From Gordonia humi (GTDB lineage Bacteria; Actinomycetota; Actinomycetes; Mycobacteriales; Mycobacteriaceae), in NCBI RefSeq assembly GCF_014197435.1, contig NZ_JACIFP010000001.1, positions 4,154,001 through 4,218,000 of the forward strand: 64,000 nt of DNA, given 5' to 3'. Of the stretch, positions 41,166-50,161 are shown piece by piece (positions within the stretch are counted from its first letter, which is position 1; each line of letters starts with the position of its first letter). The notes under the pieces were generated by a model, which ran no database searches, was not told where the DNA came from, and saw only the letters and a program-made list of their open reading frames with translations. The translations under genes and the position numbers were made by a program.

Positions 41166-42334
41166 GTCTGCCACGGTAGCCACACGGTGAGAACGAAGAC
41201 GTCGTCACCCGACATCCGGTGCTCCTGACGACCGCCGTGGAGCGCGACCCGTTCGGCGAGACCGACGAGTCCGAAGCCCGACTCCGGTGCGCTGGGCGCC
41301 GAGACCAGCGAGAGCGGATTCTCCACGCGGATGTCGACACCGCGCCCGGGTGAACCCACGACAGACAGCCGGACCCGACTCGCCGGCGCGTGCTTGCGCG
41401 CATTGGTCAAAGCCTCCTGGACGCACCGGTACACGGTGCGGCCGAGGGACGCGGGCATCGCCTCGGCGTCGACGTCGCAGTGGACGTCGATCCGCATGCC
41501 GGCCCGCCGATTCTCCTCCACCAGCTCGGGCAGATCGGCCACGCCCGCCTGCGGCCTCTCCGGATCGGCGTCGCCCGGTCCGTCACGGAGGACCCCGAGC
41601 ACCTGGCGCAGTTCGGTCAGCGCCTGATGCGAGGTCTCCTGGATGGTCTGCGCCGTCTGGCGCACCTCGTCGGTCGACAGGTCGTCACGGAAGGCGAGCG
41701 CCCCGGCGTGCATGGTGACCGCCGAGATCCGATGCGCGAGGACGTCGTGCATCTCGCGGGCGATCCGAGCCCGCTCGGCCCCCTGCGCCTCCCGGACGCG
41801 CGCGGCCTGCTCGGCCTCGGTGAGCAGCGCCCGCGCCTGCCAGTTGGCGAGCAGTTCGCGTCGTGAGCCCAGGTACATGCCCCAGGCGATCGCCAAGGCG
41901 ACGACGACGCCGAAGAACGCCACGTCGACATAGGTCAGCGGGGCCTCGTCCGGAGCGCGCATGAGGTACTCGCCGACGATCGCGCACAGCATCGTCAGTA
42001 CCGCCTGCGGGGCGATCTCCTTCCACCGCCGCCGCGTCGACAGGGAGACCAACGCCAGAGCCGACGGCCCGCCCGCCGTCGTCGACACCAGGGTCATGAT
42101 GTTCGTGACCGTGGTGACCAGCACCGGATGGGTGCGCCGGTAGCGCATCACGAGGCCGAGCGCGACGAGACCGATCGCCAGATCGAAGGCGAACCACCAC
42201 CGATGCTCGGTCCACTGGTAGGCCACTCGTGGCGCCCAGGCGACGGCCGACACGGCCAGGACGACCACCACCCGCCACGTGTGTCCCCACCAGTTGAGGG
42301 TCGGTTGATAGTCCACGGGGCGCACGGGTTCCAC
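41162..42334 (-). CDS. Sensor histidine kinase (HisKA_3 type)
   Basis: A 390-residue sensor with about five predicted helices in the first 165 residues, then the dimerisation box REMHDVLAHRIS (phospho-acceptor His) and a HATPase domain with CVQEALTNARKHAPASRVR and GFGLVGLAERVALHGG. No large outside domain. The stop codon overlaps the response regulator start. The divergent ABC-2 exporter lies 123 bases away, a layout typical of cell-envelope stress or antibiotic-sensing systems. Confidence 0.92.
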   Translation of the reverse strand: MEPVRPVDYQPTLNWWGHTWRVVVVLAVSAVAWAPRVAYQWTEHRWWFAFDLAIGLVALGLVMRYRRTHPVLVTTVTNIMTLVSTTAGGPSALALVSLSTRRRWKEIAPQAVLTMLCAIVGEYLMRAPDEAPLTYVDVAFFGVVVALAIAWGMYLGSRRELLANWQARALLTEAEQAARVREAQGAERARIAREMHDVLAHRISAVTMHAGALAFRDDLSTDEVRQTAQTIQETSHQALTELRQVLGVLRDGPGDADPERPQAGVADLPELVEENRRAGMRIDVHCDVDAEAMPASLGRTVYRCVQEALTNARKHAPASRVRLSVVGSPGRGVDIRVENPLSLVSAPSAPESGFGLVGLAERVALHGGRQEHRMSGDDVFVLTVWLPWQT

Positions 42335-42457
42335 GGTAGCCGGATCGGCGCCCGTCGCCCCTCATCCCGACGTCGACGCCGATCTCATACTTTCGGATGA
42401 TGCGAACTGACCGCACGACTGATGACACCGACGACGACGTCGACGAGGATTGACTCC

Positions 42458-43360
42458 ATGATCGAAGTCAAGAACCTCTCCAAGCGTTACGGCGATTTCG
42501 TCGCCGTCGACGACGTCTCGTTCACCTGCAAGCCGGGGCGTGTGACCGGGTTCCTGGGTCCGAACGGTGCGGGCAAGTCGACCACCATGCGGATCATCGC
42601 CGGACTCACGCCCGCGGGCTCGGGCAGCGCGACCATCAATGGTGCGAGCTACCACGACATCCCGAATCCGTCGACACACATCGGCGTCCTGCTCGACGCG
42701 TCCGCACAACACGCGGGGCGCACCGGTGCGGAGACCCTCCGGCTGTCGGCGATGACGATGGGCCTGCCGACCTCTCGTGTCGACGACGCACTCGCCATGG
42801 TCAGCCTGACACCGGAGGAGTCCGGGCGTCGCGTCCGGAACTACTCGCTCGGCATGCGCCAGCGCCTCGGCATCGCGAACGCGCTTCTGGGCAATCCGAG
42901 CGTGTTGATGCTCGACGAGCCCGCGAACGGACTCGATCCGGCGGGCATCCACTGGATGCGCACCCTGCTGCGCGGCTACGCCGACCGCGGCGGCGCCGTC
43001 CTGCTCTCGTCGCATCTGCTCAGCGAGATCGAGATCATCGCCGACGACCTCATCGTCATCGGCAACGGCCGGATCGTCGCCGAGGGCACCAAGGAAGAGC
43101 TCCTCGCCGGCACCGGCGCCCTCGTCCGCAGCGCCGACGACAACCGTCTCGCCCACGCCGTGGCCGCCGCGGGCATCGCCGTCCACCCGGCCGACGGCGG
43201 CGGCATCCGCGCCGAGGCGACGCCCGAGGTCATCGGCCGCATCGCGCTCGACGCCCAGGTCGCTCTCACCGAGCTGCGCGGCGGCGACGGCGCCCGGTTG
43301 GAGGAGATGTTCCTCCAACTCACCGAACAGAACCAGCGCGAACAGCCTCAGGGAGCCTGA
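42458..43360 (+). CDS. ABC-2 type exporter ATP-binding protein
   Basis: A 300-residue ATPase: GPNGAGKSTTMR (Walker A), YSLGMRQRLGIA (signature, SLGMR form usual for this class), LMLDEPANGLDPAG (Walker B), and SSHLLSE (H-loop). The C-terminal 80 residues form the usual extra domain of DrrA/BcrA-like proteins. ATG 42458 is chosen because GAGGA lies upstream; an in-frame ATG at 42422 is possible. The permease gene starts two bases after the stop. Confidence 0.92.
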   Translation: MIEVKNLSKRYGDFVAVDDVSFTCKPGRVTGFLGPNGAGKSTTMRIIAGLTPAGSGSATINGASYHDIPNPSTHIGVLLDASAQHAGRTGAETLRLSAMTMGLPTSRVDDALAMVSLTPEESGRRVRNYSLGMRQRLGIANALLGNPSVLMLDEPANGLDPAGIHWMRTLLRGYADRGGAVLLSSHLLSEIEIIADDLIVIGNGRIVAEGTKEELLAGTGALVRSADDNRLAHAVAAAGIAVHPADGGGIRAEATPEVIGRIALDAQVALTELRGGDGARLEEMFLQLTEQNQREQPQGA

Positions 43361-43362
43361 CG

Positions 43363-44142
43363 ATGACCGCAACCACACACCCCGCAGTCCCCGCCTTCAG
43401 CGGCCCCGGCATTCCGCTGAGCCGCCTGGTGAAGGTCGAGTTCCGCAAGCTCGTCGACACTCGCGCCAGCTTCTGGCTCGCCGCGTCGATCGCGATCATC
43501 TCGGTGATCATCGGCGTGGTCACCCTGTTCGTCGCGGCGAGCAGCCCGGACGCCACCGCGCTGCGCAACGAGTTCGAGATGATGACCGCACCGATGGCGT
43601 TCCTGCTTCCGGTCATGGCCATCCTGCTGGTGACCAGCGAATGGAGTCAGCGGAGCGCCCTGGCGACATTCACGATGGAGCCGCGCCGCGAGCGGGTCAT
43701 CGAAGCCAAGCTGATCGTCGCGATCGTCGCGTCGATCATCGCCGTGGTCATCGCATTCGTCCTCGCCGCCGTGTTCACCGGTATCGGCGGGCTGATCTAC
43801 AGCGACCCGGAGGCGGGATCGTGGTCGATCTCCGGGGGCGCACTCGCCTCCGGTGTACTCAACATCCTGTTGGGCGTCCTCGTCGGCTTCGCGTTCGCGG
43901 CACTGTTCCTGAACACGCCCGCCGCGATCGTCACCTACTTCATCATCCCGATGGTGCTGGGCATCGTCGGCGGGCTCATCCCCTGGACTCGCGATCACCT
44001 CATCGACTGGATCCAGACTCCGACGCTGCCGTCCGATCCGGAGGGGGCCGACTGGGCGCACCTGCTCGTGTCGACGCTCATCTGGTTCGTCGTACCCATG
44101 TTCTTCGGTGTCAACCGAATCATGCGTTCAGAGATCAAGTGA
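43363..44142 (+). CDS. ABC-2 type exporter permease
   Basis: A 259-residue membrane protein with six predicted helices, the first after a 40-residue cytoplasmic stretch ending in RLVKVEFRKLVDTRASFW, a lead typical of ABC-2 permeases. It starts directly behind the ATPase gene. Substrate unknown; lipids, antibiotics or peptides are usual for the class. Confidence 0.88.
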   Translation: MTATTHPAVPAFSGPGIPLSRLVKVEFRKLVDTRASFWLAASIAIISVIIGVVTLFVAASSPDATALRNEFEMMTAPMAFLLPVMAILLVTSEWSQRSALATFTMEPRRERVIEAKLIVAIVASIIAVVIAFVLAAVFTGIGGLIYSDPEAGSWSISGGALASGVLNILLGVLVGFAFAALFLNTPAAIVTYFIIPMVLGIVGGLIPWTRDHLIDWIQTPTLPSDPEGADWAHLLVSTLIWFVVPMFFGVNRIMRSEIK

Positions 44143-44187
44143 TCTGGAGGGAGCACCTGATCTGGAGGAACTGAACGCTTGCGATGC

Positions 44188-44224
44188 GGCCGGTGTGTCC
44201 ACCGTTCTCCCGGACACACCGGCC
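44188..44224. terminator. Bidirectional hairpin terminator between exporter and monooxygenase
   Basis: Perfect 13-base-pair stem (GGCCGGTGTGTCC at 44188-44200 with 44212-44224) and an 11-base loop, between genes ending at 44142 (plus) and 44229 (minus). A direct repeat TGATCTGGAGG at 44140-44150 and 44158-44168 lies just before it and overlaps the permease stop codon. Confidence 0.85.
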
Positions 44225-44228
44225 GTCG

Positions 44229-45713
44229 CTATGCCTGTGTCGCGCCCGGTGCGGCATACGCGCTCGGATCGAACTCCCTGGTCGCCGCCCGATACTTGAA
44301 GGTGAATCCCGGCCAGTTCTGCGTGTTCCTCCCCGACTCGGTGGTGTACCAGCCGTCGCATCCGGTGGCCCACACCGTCGTGGCGAGTTGGGCCTGGATG
44401 TCGTCGTTGTACGCGTCTTCGACGTCGCGGCGGACGGTCAGCCAATCGGCGCCGCTGTCGGCGAGGTCGGCGACGGCGTCGACGACGTAGGAGAACTGCG
44501 ATTCGAGCATGTAGACGATCGAGTTGTGCGACAGATTCGTGTTCGGGCCGTACAGCATGAAGAAGTTCGGAAAGCCTGGGACGGCGAGCCCCAGGTAAGC
44601 GTGTGCGCCGTCGCGCCACACCTCGCCCAGATCGGCCCCGCCGAGGCCGGTGACCGTCATCGGCGCCAGGAACTCGGTCGCGGCGAATCCGGTGCCCAGC
44701 ACGATGGCGTCCACCTCGTGCGTCCGCCCGTCGACGGTGACGATCCCCTCCGGCACGATCTTCGCGATGCCGTCGGTGACGACGTCGACGTGGTCGCCGA
44801 CCAGCGCCGGGTAGTAGTCGTTCGACATGAGGATGCGCTTGCAACCCATCGGATCGGTCGGCGTCACCTTGGCGAGCAGTGCCGGATCGGTGATCTGCTT
44901 GCGCAGCCCGCGCAGGTATCGCTTCTCGAAGAGCCTGATCAGCAGCTCACCGAGGCGGGAGCCGTTGAAGCCGAAGCCACGTGGTTCGAGCCACGCGTAC
45001 GTCGCGAGCCGGGATGCTCGGAGCAGTGCCGGGAAGCGGCGGAACGCGGCGATGGTCCGCGCCCGATACGGGTAGTCGGGTTTGGCGATGACGTGCGGGG
45101 CGTGCCGCTGGAACAACTCCAGACGGTCGGCGCGCGCCGCGATGTGCGGCACGAACTGAATCGCCGAGGCCCCGGTGCCGATCACCGCGACGTCCTTGCC
45201 CTCGAACGCGTAGTCGTGGTCCCACGTCGACGAATGGAACATCGTGCCCGCGAACTCGTCGATCCCCGGGATCTTCGGGTAGGCGGGCCTGCTCAGCTGG
45301 CCGGTCGCGGCGATCAGGATCCGTGCGCGATGCGTGTCGCCGCCCGCCAGATGCAGGACCCACTCCCCCGCGGTCTCGTCGAAGGCGGCGTCGACCACCT
45401 CGGTGCCGAACCGGATGGACCCGCGCAGGTCGAATCGGTCCGCGCACTCGTTGAGGTAGTCGAGGATCTCCTGCTGGCCCGCGAACCGCCGCGACCAGTC
45501 CGGTTTGAGCGCGAACGAGAACGAGTACAGGTGCGACGGCACATCGCATTCGGCACCCGGGTACTCGTTGTCGCGCCATACGCCGCCCACGCCGTCGGCC
45601 TTCTCGAAGATCACGAAGTCGTCGAAGCCCGCGGCCTTGAGCTGGGCGGCCATGCCGATTCCGCCGAATCCGGTGCCGATGACGGCGATCGACGATGCAG
45701 TGGGTTCGCTCAT
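44229..45713 (-). CDS. FAD-containing monooxygenase (Baeyer-Villiger/MymA-like)
   Basis: A 494-residue flavoprotein. FAD-binding GTGFGG near residue 13, the Baeyer-Villiger fingerprint FAGTMFHSSTWDHD, the NADPH-binding GTGASAIQFVP, and GTGFAATEFL near the C-terminal third are all present. It would insert one oxygen atom into a ketone or oxidise N or S. Mycobacterial MymA (Rv3083) is similar and is controlled by the AraC protein VirS; here an AraC gene lies directly upstream on the same strand. Substrate unknown; a lipid or ketone intermediate is plausible. Confidence 0.9.
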   Translation of the reverse strand: MSEPTASSIAVIGTGFGGIGMAAQLKAAGFDDFVIFEKADGVGGVWRDNEYPGAECDVPSHLYSFSFALKPDWSRRFAGQQEILDYLNECADRFDLRGSIRFGTEVVDAAFDETAGEWVLHLAGGDTHRARILIAATGQLSRPAYPKIPGIDEFAGTMFHSSTWDHDYAFEGKDVAVIGTGASAIQFVPHIAARADRLELFQRHAPHVIAKPDYPYRARTIAAFRRFPALLRASRLATYAWLEPRGFGFNGSRLGELLIRLFEKRYLRGLRKQITDPALLAKVTPTDPMGCKRILMSNDYYPALVGDHVDVVTDGIAKIVPEGIVTVDGRTHEVDAIVLGTGFAATEFLAPMTVTGLGGADLGEVWRDGAHAYLGLAVPGFPNFFMLYGPNTNLSHNSIVYMLESQFSYVVDAVADLADSGADWLTVRRDVEDAYNDDIQAQLATTVWATGCDGWYTTESGRNTQNWPGFTFKYRAATREFDPSAYAAPGATQA

Positions 45714-45791
45714 GCCCCCACCGTATCGCCGAGCCTCCGATTCCGGCAGGTGCGGGACGGCGAGAGAGTTACTCGTTTCGGCAATAGGCGG

Positions 45792-46805
45792 CTAGCCGAT
45801 GCGTCGTCGGACGTATTCGGCTGGGCCGCAACCGTGCCAGCGGCGGAACGCCTGCGAGAAGCTCGACACCTCCACGTAGCCCAGGCGCTGAGCGGTCTCC
45901 CCGACGGTCAGGCGACCGGTCACGAGCATCTCCTCAGCGAGCCGCGAACGCATCTCCTGCAGGAGCCCGCGGTACGACGTCCCCTCGGCGGCCAGGCGGT
46001 GCCTCATGGTGCGAGGGCTGACGGCCAACCGTCTCGCCGCCTCGTCCGCGGTCGGCGGGTCCGCGGGATCGGCGGTGAGCAGGTCCTGGACTCGAGCCGC
46101 CAGACCCGTGCGGGCCGCCCGCGACCGCAGCAGGTCCCGACACTGCGCCTGCGCGATGGCCGCGGCATGCGAGTCGGCCCGCGGCAGCGGATCGTCGAGC
46201 TCCACGGCGGGAAGTCGCACCACCGTCTGCGCTCCGCCGAAGACGGGACGCGCCCCGAACACCTCGTCGAACACGGTGAGATCGTCGGGTCGGTCGAAGG
46301 CGAACACCACATCCAAGGGTCGATCGGGGTCGCCGACGAGGTCACGCGCGATGATGCCCACAGCCGCGAGGTCTCGTTCGACGACGAACCGGCGCAGCCG
46401 ATCGGGCACGTCCGGTGCTTCGAAGACCATCTCGAACACGCCGTCGTTCTCGCGATGACTGATCGTCGCGCACGCGAACGTGAGGTCGAAGTACCGCAGG
46501 CCGACGTCGACCGCACTGCGCAGGGTGGGGCTGCTGATCAGCGCAAACCCGAACACCCCGTACGTCGTGAGCTGGTAGCGGGTGCCTGCGCGGACGCCCA
46601 GCCCATCGCGGTCGCCGAGGGCCTCCACCAGATTGCCGATGACGGCGAGTTCCTGACGCAGCGCGACCTCGGCGTGCGGGGTGTCCAGCGCGTCGACGTC
46701 CAGACCTGTGTCGCGGAGGGTCTGCGCGTCGCTCAGTCCGGCGTCGCGCGCCAGTCCGAGCAGCACCAGGACACCGGCCGACGACCGGGGAATGCTCCAG
46801 TCCAC
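45792..46805 (-). CDS. AraC family regulator (VirS/OruR-like)
   Basis: A 337-residue regulator with an N-terminal Arabinose_bd-type sensor domain of about 190 residues and a C-terminal double HTH: the first helix pair in AARRLAVSPRTMRHRLAAEG and the second in VGETAQRLGYVEVSSFSQAF, ending GPAEYVRRR. It lies 78 bases upstream of the monooxygenase gene, both minus strand, and is the likely regulator, as VirS is for mymA. The inducer is unknown; long-chain acyl groups are known for related proteins. Confidence 0.9.
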   Translation of the reverse strand: MDWSIPRSSAGVLVLLGLARDAGLSDAQTLRDTGLDVDALDTPHAEVALRQELAVIGNLVEALGDRDGLGVRAGTRYQLTTYGVFGFALISSPTLRSAVDVGLRYFDLTFACATISHRENDGVFEMVFEAPDVPDRLRRFVVERDLAAVGIIARDLVGDPDRPLDVVFAFDRPDDLTVFDEVFGARPVFGGAQTVVRLPAVELDDPLPRADSHAAAIAQAQCRDLLRSRAARTGLAARVQDLLTADPADPPTADEAARRLAVSPRTMRHRLAAEGTSYRGLLQEMRSRLAEEMLVTGRLTVGETAQRLGYVEVSSFSQAFRRWHGCGPAEYVRRRIG

Positions 46806-46809
46806 GGCA

Positions 46810-48231
46810 TCACTCGCCGAACGGCAGCTTCGCTCGGGTGCGGGTGCGGTTCCCGATCGTCCACGCGAGGTACCCGGCGGTCACGATGGCGAACCAGATG
46901 ACGCCGACGATCAGTGCGACCCGACCGTCATGGTTGAAGAACAGCAGGACGATCACCATGCCGAGAAAGGCCAGCGTGACGACCGACGACACGATCCCGC
47001 CGGGTACTCGGTAACCGGAGTCGGGCAGTGTGCCCGCGGCGACGCGGAATCGGTACACCATCTGACACAGCACGATGGTCCCCCACACGAACACGATGCC
47101 GACCGTCGACACCGATGTGATGTAGGTGAACGCGTGGTCGGGGTCGATCACGTTGACGATCACGCCGATGACCATGACGGCGGCACTGAGCACGATGCCC
47201 GCGACCGGCACTTTGCGGCCGGAGAGCTTCTCGAGCGCGGCCGGCGCGTCGCCCCGCTGCGACAGCGACCGCACCATGCGACCGGTCGAGTAGATGCCCG
47301 AGTTGCACGACGAGAGAGCCGCGGTCAGCAGGATGAAGTTGACGATGCCCGCCGCGCCCGGGATGCCGATGTACTGGAAGACCGCGACGAACGGGCTGGC
47401 GCCTTCGTGGAAGTCCTTCCAGCTGCGGACCGACAGGATCACCAACAGCGAACCGACGTAGAAGATGCCGATGCGGAACGGCACCGAATTGATGGCCTTG
47501 CGCAGGGTGACGCGCGGGTTCTGCGCTTCGCCCGCGGTGACGCCGACGAGTTCCACACCGACGTAGGCGAACATGACGATCTGCAGGCTCAAGAGGGCGT
47601 TGGTGAAGCCGGTCGCGAAGAATCCGCCCTGATTCCACAGGTTCGTGACCGACGGCCCCACATCGGGACCGAGGCCGGAGATCGGCAGCAGGACTCCGAT
47701 GCCGATGATGATCATGCCCAGGATCGCCGTCACCTTGATCGCCGAGAACCAGAACTCGGCCTGGCCGAACAGCCCGACGGAGATCAGGTTGGCCGTGAAC
47801 AGCACCACAAGCGCGACGAGGGCCGTGACCCAGACCGGAATCGACGACCACCAGTAGTTGATGTACTTGCCCGCCACCGTGATCTCGGCCATGCAGGTGG
47901 TGACCCACACCGCCCAGTACGTCCACCCCTGAGTGAAGCCCATGTACCGACCGAGGAACTCGTCGGCGTACTCGCTGATGCCGCCGGAGATCGGACGGTA
48001 CAGGAGGAGGTCGCCGAGCGATCGCATCACGATGAAGATCGCCAGACCGGCGACGAGGTAGGCCAGAATCAGCGCAGGCCCCGCCTTCTCGATGGCCCCA
48101 CCGGCCCCGTAGAACAGTCCCGTGCCGATGGCGCCGCCGATGGCGATCATCTGCACGGTGCGCGAGGTGAGGCCCCGCTGATACCCCTCGTCGTCGACCG
48201 TCGCGTCGGCATTCTTCGGTGTAGTCGTCAC
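46810..48231 (-). CDS. Amino acid permease (APC family, AnsP/CycA-like)
   Basis: A 473-residue transporter with twelve predicted helices. The AAT hallmark IAIGGAIGTGLFYGAGGAIE in helix 1 and the segment ISEYADEFLGRYMGF fit the D-alanine/serine/glycine or asparagine permeases. GTG 48231 has GGGAGGG upstream. It imports amino acids with protons. The specific substrate cannot be told from sequence. The stop lies four bases from the AraC gene start, same strand, so the two may be co-transcribed. Confidence 0.88.
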   Translation of the reverse strand: MTTTPKNADATVDDEGYQRGLTSRTVQMIAIGGAIGTGLFYGAGGAIEKAGPALILAYLVAGLAIFIVMRSLGDLLLYRPISGGISEYADEFLGRYMGFTQGWTYWAVWVTTCMAEITVAGKYINYWWSSIPVWVTALVALVVLFTANLISVGLFGQAEFWFSAIKVTAILGMIIIGIGVLLPISGLGPDVGPSVTNLWNQGGFFATGFTNALLSLQIVMFAYVGVELVGVTAGEAQNPRVTLRKAINSVPFRIGIFYVGSLLVILSVRSWKDFHEGASPFVAVFQYIGIPGAAGIVNFILLTAALSSCNSGIYSTGRMVRSLSQRGDAPAALEKLSGRKVPVAGIVLSAAVMVIGVIVNVIDPDHAFTYITSVSTVGIVFVWGTIVLCQMVYRFRVAAGTLPDSGYRVPGGIVSSVVTLAFLGMVIVLLFFNHDGRVALIVGVIWFAIVTAGYLAWTIGNRTRTRAKLPFGE

Positions 48232-48344
48232 CGGCGTCCCTCCCAGGAAGTGCGTAGTCAGCGGGAGTGAATCTACTCGTGCCGTGTATCGCTCGTGTTA
48301 CCTGGTTCACTCGACGCACAGCGACTCTCCGCATATCCGGCGGG

Positions 48345-50111
48345 TCAGAGCGATCGGGTCAATCCGACGTGATCGGCGCGGTAGCCGCGGCCGGTGTAGA
48401 AGCTCCGGGCCCGGTTGCGGATCTCGTCGGCGGTCACCTGGACCAGGCTCGCGCCGTGCGCGCGGCCGTGCTCGTGCGCCCAGTCGAGCATCGCCGAACC
48501 GAGGCCACGCGAGCGTTCGCTCGCGGCCACGCGGAACGCCTCGATCTCCAGGCGCACCGTTCCGTTCAGTTTGAGTCCGCCGATCACGTTGAGCTGCATC
48601 GTCGCGACGACGTTCTCGCCGGCGTCGCGGACCACGGCCAGATAGTACGAGTCGTGTCGGAGCACGTCGTCGTAGGCCGCCTCGTACCGCGCGAGGTCGG
48701 CCGTCTCACGGTCCGGGGTCACCTCGTCGTCGGCGAGCAGTCTCACGATGGCGGGAACGTCGGTCCGCTTGGCGCGCGTGATCCGGTACGAGCGGTCGTC
48801 CACCGTCACCGTCCGACCGACCGACGACGACGCGATCTGCCGCATCAGATGCACCAGGGCATCGAGCCAGCCGCCGACATTGGCGCGCGCCTCGAGCGTG
48901 TCCGGGTAACGACAGCGCACGTGCATTCCGCCGTCGTTGAGAATGAACCACACCATGACGCCGTCGGTGCGGATGGTCGCCCCCACATACTGCGCCGCGA
49001 TACTGCGAGCATCGATGCGTACCGGGAGACGCCGCAGGTCGAGCCAGGAAATCGCGAACATTCCCGGCGACTCGCCGAGTTCCCCTCCCCAGTCGGCGAG
49101 GATCGCGCGCAACGGCCATGAGCCGAGCCGCACGGCCTCGCGCACCGCGGCCGCGGCCGCTTCCGGAGACGGTCGATCCGATTCGAGGACCGAGTTGGTG
49201 ATGAACCAGCCGACCGAATCGTGCCAGGCGGTCTCGTGACGGGAGTGCACCGGGAACACCGCGCGCAACGGCGCGTCCGCGAGTTCTCGGGTCACCGCGG
49301 TCATCGCCGACACCGCCAGTGAGAGCGTCGAGACGTCGTCGGCGCGCGCCTGCGCGGTGAACGCCTGGGTGTCGTCGACGTCGAGGACGTCGCGCACCTC
49401 GACCCGCTCGGGCTGAGATCCGCCCGGTCCGAGCGACAGGGGGAACGTCGGCAGCGCGCCGCCGCCCGCCGTCAGGACCTCTCGCCAGCGACGGTGCACA
49501 TCGTCCGGGGCCGTCGGCCACGCGTTCAGTGCGCGAGTGTGGTCGACGAACGCCGCGGCCGGCGGGAGCATCGGAGTGCGGCCCGCTTCGACCTGTCCGA
49601 TCGCGGCCAGCAGATCGCGCGCGATCACCAGCATCGACCACATGTCGACATGCGAGTGGTCGGCGGCGACCACGACCGTCGGTCCGGCCGCGGTCTCCAG
49701 GATGCACAGCCGGTGCGACGGTTCGGCGTACGGTGAGCAGGCGATGTCCAGAACGTCGCGCAACGCGTCGTTGACGGCCTGCCCCGCTGCGATCGGATGT
49801 TCGACCCAGCCACCCGCCTCGACCGTCACCTCGTGCAGCTCCGGTCCGTGCTCGCCCGGCGAGAAGACGGTGCGCAGCGTGTCGTGACGGTCGATCACCG
49901 CGAGCCACGCGGCGGCGATCACGTCGCGGTCGACAAGCCTGCCCGGCCGGAACGACAACGCCATCCAGGAACCCGGTCGATCGCCCGCACCGACATGGAG
50001 TTCCTGATCGAACGAGACCGGTTGAGCCGCTCCCCCTCCCGTGACACGCACGTCGTAGCCCCACAGCCTGCCGAACGGAAGTCGCAGGTGACCGACGTTT
50101 GTGAGCCGCAT
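48345..50111 (-). CDS. Condensation/PapA-type acyltransferase fused to a GNAT domain
   Basis: A 588-residue two-domain protein. Residues 1 to about 430 have the fold of NRPS condensation or PapA acyltransferases: the motif HSHVDMW keeps the catalytic H-x-x-x-D (H152, D156) though the last Gly is changed, and DSVGWFITNSV corresponds to the latch/floor region. Residues from about 440 form a GNAT N-acetyltransferase with RSRGLGSAMLDWAHEHGRAHG, the acetyl-CoA pyrophosphate loop, and a C-terminal FYTGRGYRADHV. No carrier protein is near. ATG 50111 is used; TTG 50147 is an unsupported extension. Substrates unknown. The hydrolase gene at 50162 is divergent, 50 bases away. Confidence 0.85.
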   Translation of the reverse strand: MRLTNVGHLRLPFGRLWGYDVRVTGGGAAQPVSFDQELHVGAGDRPGSWMALSFRPGRLVDRDVIAAAWLAVIDRHDTLRTVFSPGEHGPELHEVTVEAGGWVEHPIAAGQAVNDALRDVLDIACSPYAEPSHRLCILETAAGPTVVVAADHSHVDMWSMLVIARDLLAAIGQVEAGRTPMLPPAAAFVDHTRALNAWPTAPDDVHRRWREVLTAGGGALPTFPLSLGPGGSQPERVEVRDVLDVDDTQAFTAQARADDVSTLSLAVSAMTAVTRELADAPLRAVFPVHSRHETAWHDSVGWFITNSVLESDRPSPEAAAAAVREAVRLGSWPLRAILADWGGELGESPGMFAISWLDLRRLPVRIDARSIAAQYVGATIRTDGVMVWFILNDGGMHVRCRYPDTLEARANVGGWLDALVHLMRQIASSSVGRTVTVDDRSYRITRAKRTDVPAIVRLLADDEVTPDRETADLARYEAAYDDVLRHDSYYLAVVRDAGENVVATMQLNVIGGLKLNGTVRLEIEAFRVAASERSRGLGSAMLDWAHEHGRAHGASLVQVTADEIRNRARSFYTGRGYRADHVGLTRSL

Positions 50112-50161
50112 ATCGGTGTACGCTACGCCAGGTGTCGTCCACCGCAACTTCAGGAGAAGCC

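Noticed and set aside
43363..44168. Second small gene at the exporter end, suggested by the TGATCTGGAGG repeats
   Set aside because: The repeats look like ribosome-binding sites, but no open frame with a start follows before the terminator hairpin.
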